The notes under the pieces are model-generated. The model was not told the DNA's origin and did not search any database. It worked only from the letters and a program-made list of their open reading frames with translations. Position numbers and translations under genes: made by a program. DNA of 64,000 bases from Eutypella sp. D-1. Taxonomy: Eukaryota; Ascomycota; Sordariomycetes; Xylariales; Diatrypaceae. The stretch spans positions 496,001-560,000 of the forward strand of contig JAJTTP010000009.1 of NCBI GenBank assembly GCA_023313575.1, written 5' to 3'. Below are positions 61,704-64,000 of the stretch, piece by piece. Each line of letters begins with the position of its first letter. Position 1 is the first letter of the stretch.

Positions 61704-64000
61704 AGTCCGCGCCGCGCCCCCAATCTGCGGAATATGGAAGCGGGGACTGGATGGATGGATGGATGAATGGATTGACTATTCCAAGAGGGGGGAAGGGGGG
61801 GAGAAGGGAAGGGAATGGGTTGTTTTCCCTTTTTCTGCCCTTTCTTCTTGTTTTTTCCCCCTCCTTTCTTTCTTTCTTTTTCCTTCGAAGGAAAGAGGAG
61901 GCCCGTGTGTTTTTGATATGATCGATATGAAAGGGTGGTTGTCGAGGATCGAACGGGGTTTGAAATTAGATAGATCGATCAATCAGTCAATCAATCAATC
62001 AATTGCAAATTTGGAAACTAATCTCAATCACCCCCCCCCCCCTTTCCCCTTCTCACATCTCCGCGTGCGTGCGTTATGTCGTTATATGGCATTGCTGACT
62101 TGGGGTCTTGGAACAAGTGATGGTTTGGAATCGCTCGATGTGTCCTGCCCGGCCAAGGAGGGGAAGGGAAGAGAGCCCACCTTGCAAGGCAAAGAAATAA
62201 AATTTCGAACGATCAGCAATACATTCTGGCGATAATCAGCTACTGTGGTGACTTGGCTAGCGTGGACGTTCGATTTTCTTTTTCTTTTTTTTCTTTTTTT
62301 TCTTTTTTTTCTTGTCCACAACTGCAAGGAGCGTTATATATAAGCAGAAACCATCCTCTCTGGTATATAACATGACAAAGGAGGGGGCTGTCCCCTGTCC
62401 TGAAAGTATGCTTTTTTTTTTCCTTTTTTTTTTCTTTTCCATTCAGCTCCTCCCGTAATTCGTGGACGTAAAAACTCGGTCGGACTTCCTCGCAGTGATA
62501 GGATGGGATAGGTGGCATGGGTCATTGGCTTTTAATTACTTACCATTCGAAATTTTCGTGTCCGCTACTTTTCGCCCTCGGACTTGAGCTTCTTATGTAC
62601 TTATTATGTTGAACTGGGAGCGGGGGAGAGGGGGGGTTGCGCTTCGAGCCTGGTGGCGCCGACCTGAAACGTGAGGGTGAGGCGACGGTAGGTAGTTGTC
62701 GGGTGATACTGGGATCTACATAGTAATAAGAAATGAGATCTGGGTAAGGTGGAAGAATCTCCTGCGTGCACTTGTCCCCGGCAGAAGGTAGACATGAGAT
62801 CGCTTAGAGTCGATTAAGTTGCTAAGGTGAACCTCTCCCAACTATAGGGGGGATGGCGTTTGGGATATCAATACCTGTCTTGTAACAATAGCAAGCCGGC
62901 ATATGCGATCCATACAGACAAGACTCCTAGTGCTTTCATCGCCCAGTCCTAGTTATACTATTAACGGAGATTCACTACATTGTATACCCCCTAGGCGTGG
63001 AACCTCGCGCTCCATGACCAGACGTGGATATAGCCGCCTCCTTTAGACCTCTAGATGATCCACTTGTACGATCTCAGGATCTAACTCTCCCCTGCCTGCA
63101 GCATGCCGGGAGAAGGAGTGGGTTTCTGGCTTGGCATAATCTGAACATACCTAAGTAGCCTTGAATGCGGAGCCCAAGAGCTCTAGGGAGTTCGGGGCAG
63201 CGTTTGTTCTGTCATTTAGATATATCCCGATTCCGGGTTAGGAGCATCTCCATAGTGTATGTGCGCATACCGAGGATATGTACAAACCCAAACCCGGACG
63301 TGGCCGCAATGAAGCATGCATAAGCCTGGTGTGCTTGCTGCGTCAGGGCACATATATCCCGGGCATGCCTAATCTTACAGCGGCTCCCCGCGTCGGATAG
63401 CTTCGTCTGATTGCATGTTGTGCCAGACTGAAATTGAGAGTGACTAATGTCACCGGTACTAACCATGGCACATCTGCGCTCCAAACGGCCTGCCGTTTCC
63501 CTCCCGGTAGCAACCATCCGGCCCTTGGTCTCGTCGACGAACCCGTCGCTCTGAATTTGGTTTGATACCGATGATTTCCCGTCCCTCATTGTGTAACTTA
63601 CTTAGTTGAGGATCCAAATATGTATGGGTCCTTTGAGTTGTGCATCGAGTTGGGGATCCCCTCCCTAAAACCGTAATAGCACAGCTTCACCGTGTCTCCA
63701 GTAGATTGTGCTTCTCGGATATGTCGGGGTTCGAAAGGAGATCGTCGAGGTATCGTGCAATGCTGTCAAAACGTTTAATAGGAGGGAAGGTCATCCCTAT
63801 ACGGGTTGCGGCTATCCTTCTACTTACCACTGTCATACACTCGCAGCATAAACTCTCTATCGGACTCGAATGGCTCATTCGCGTCTCCACAACCAGCTCT
63901 TCAGCTGGGTTAGTCATTGCCGGACCGATGAAACACAATCGATGAACCTAGATGCGACCCTTATGCCAAACCCGGTAGTAAGAATTCAGAACGGTGAAGT

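Larger units (their letters stand above)
61060..64000. other. TOR 3' flank and terminal gene-free region
   Basis: About 2.9 kb without a supported gene. The first ~1.4 kb is unusually rich in simple repeats: (TAC)8 at 61186-61209, (AGA)13 at 61663-61703, ATGG repeats near 61750-61770, AATC repeats near 61980-62003, a run of 12 C at 62031-62042, and T-rich tracts at about 62276-62312 and 62410-62440. The ORFs overlapping these are low-complexity artefacts. Beyond 62.6 kb the sequence is ordinary; ORFs at 63212 (-) and 63640 (+) show no domain and may be nothing. Confidence 0.45.

Overview
The window looks like nuclear DNA of a filamentous ascomycete, probably a Sordariomycete. Genes carry short introns (about 48-90 nt, mostly GT...AG with CTAAC/CTGAC branch sites). 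Typical fungal families are present: modin-like, WSC-domain, TAPT1/EMP65-like, GH29 fucosidase and ACS-family MFS transporter. Intergenic DNA carries TACCTAGGTA-type repeats. Coordinates given for spliced genes are my own exon models, checked for frame through every intron. The class-level placement is inference.

Layout. 0.5-2.5 kb: acidic-tailed 2-oxoglutarate/Fe(II) oxygenase-like protein (+). 3.7-5.25 kb: disordered, His/Ser-rich protein with a Cys-rich start and an in-frame TAG (+). 5.6-7.2 kb: secreted GH29 alpha-L-fucosidase (-). 8.0-10.2 kb: 13-exon MFS transporter (-). 11.0-12.1 kb: aldo/keto reductase (-). 13.0-14.0 kb: histidine phosphatase of the Tfc7-like type (-). 15.6-17.7 kb: modin-like membrane protein (+). 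17.7-20.3 kb: gene-free. 20.3-24.0 kb: large secreted multi-WSC protein with a collagen-like tail (+). 24.6-26.4 kb: secreted beta-lactamase-like serine hydrolase (-). 28.5-31.9 kb: TAPT1/EMP65-like ER membrane protein (+). 32.5-34.7 kb: single-pass membrane protein with an extracellular domain and poly-Q tail (-).

36.3-38.9 kb holds two dead genes: a rhodopsin/PTH11-like membrane protein and a 3-ketodihydrosphingosine reductase, both with multiple disabling lesions. A 64-bp palindrome follows at 39.45 kb, then a tiny three-exon conserved-looking gene at 40.4 kb.

The right-hand part is mainly housekeeping. 42.5-47.7 kb: very large secreted subtilase with a Ser/Thr/Gly stalk (+). 48.5-50.5 kb: glucosidase II beta subunit (+). 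50.8-51.7 kb: Rtf2 (-). 52.9-61.1 kb: the TOR kinase (+), 2526 residues over five exons. The last 3 kb is gene-free and rich in microsatellites.

The genes do not form one pathway. Two loose themes appear: secreted or cell-surface proteins (fucosidase, WSC protein, serine hydrolase, lectin-like receptor, subtilase), and ER/growth-control housekeeping (GTB1, EMP65-like, TOR). I saw no CRISPR array, rRNA, convincing tRNA, intact transposon or secondary-metabolite backbone gene. The most unusual items are the WSC-collagen chimera, the stalked subtilase with an unassigned helical domain, the low-complexity insert before the TOR FATC domain, the interrupted gene at 3.7 kb, and the dead-gene/palindrome region.
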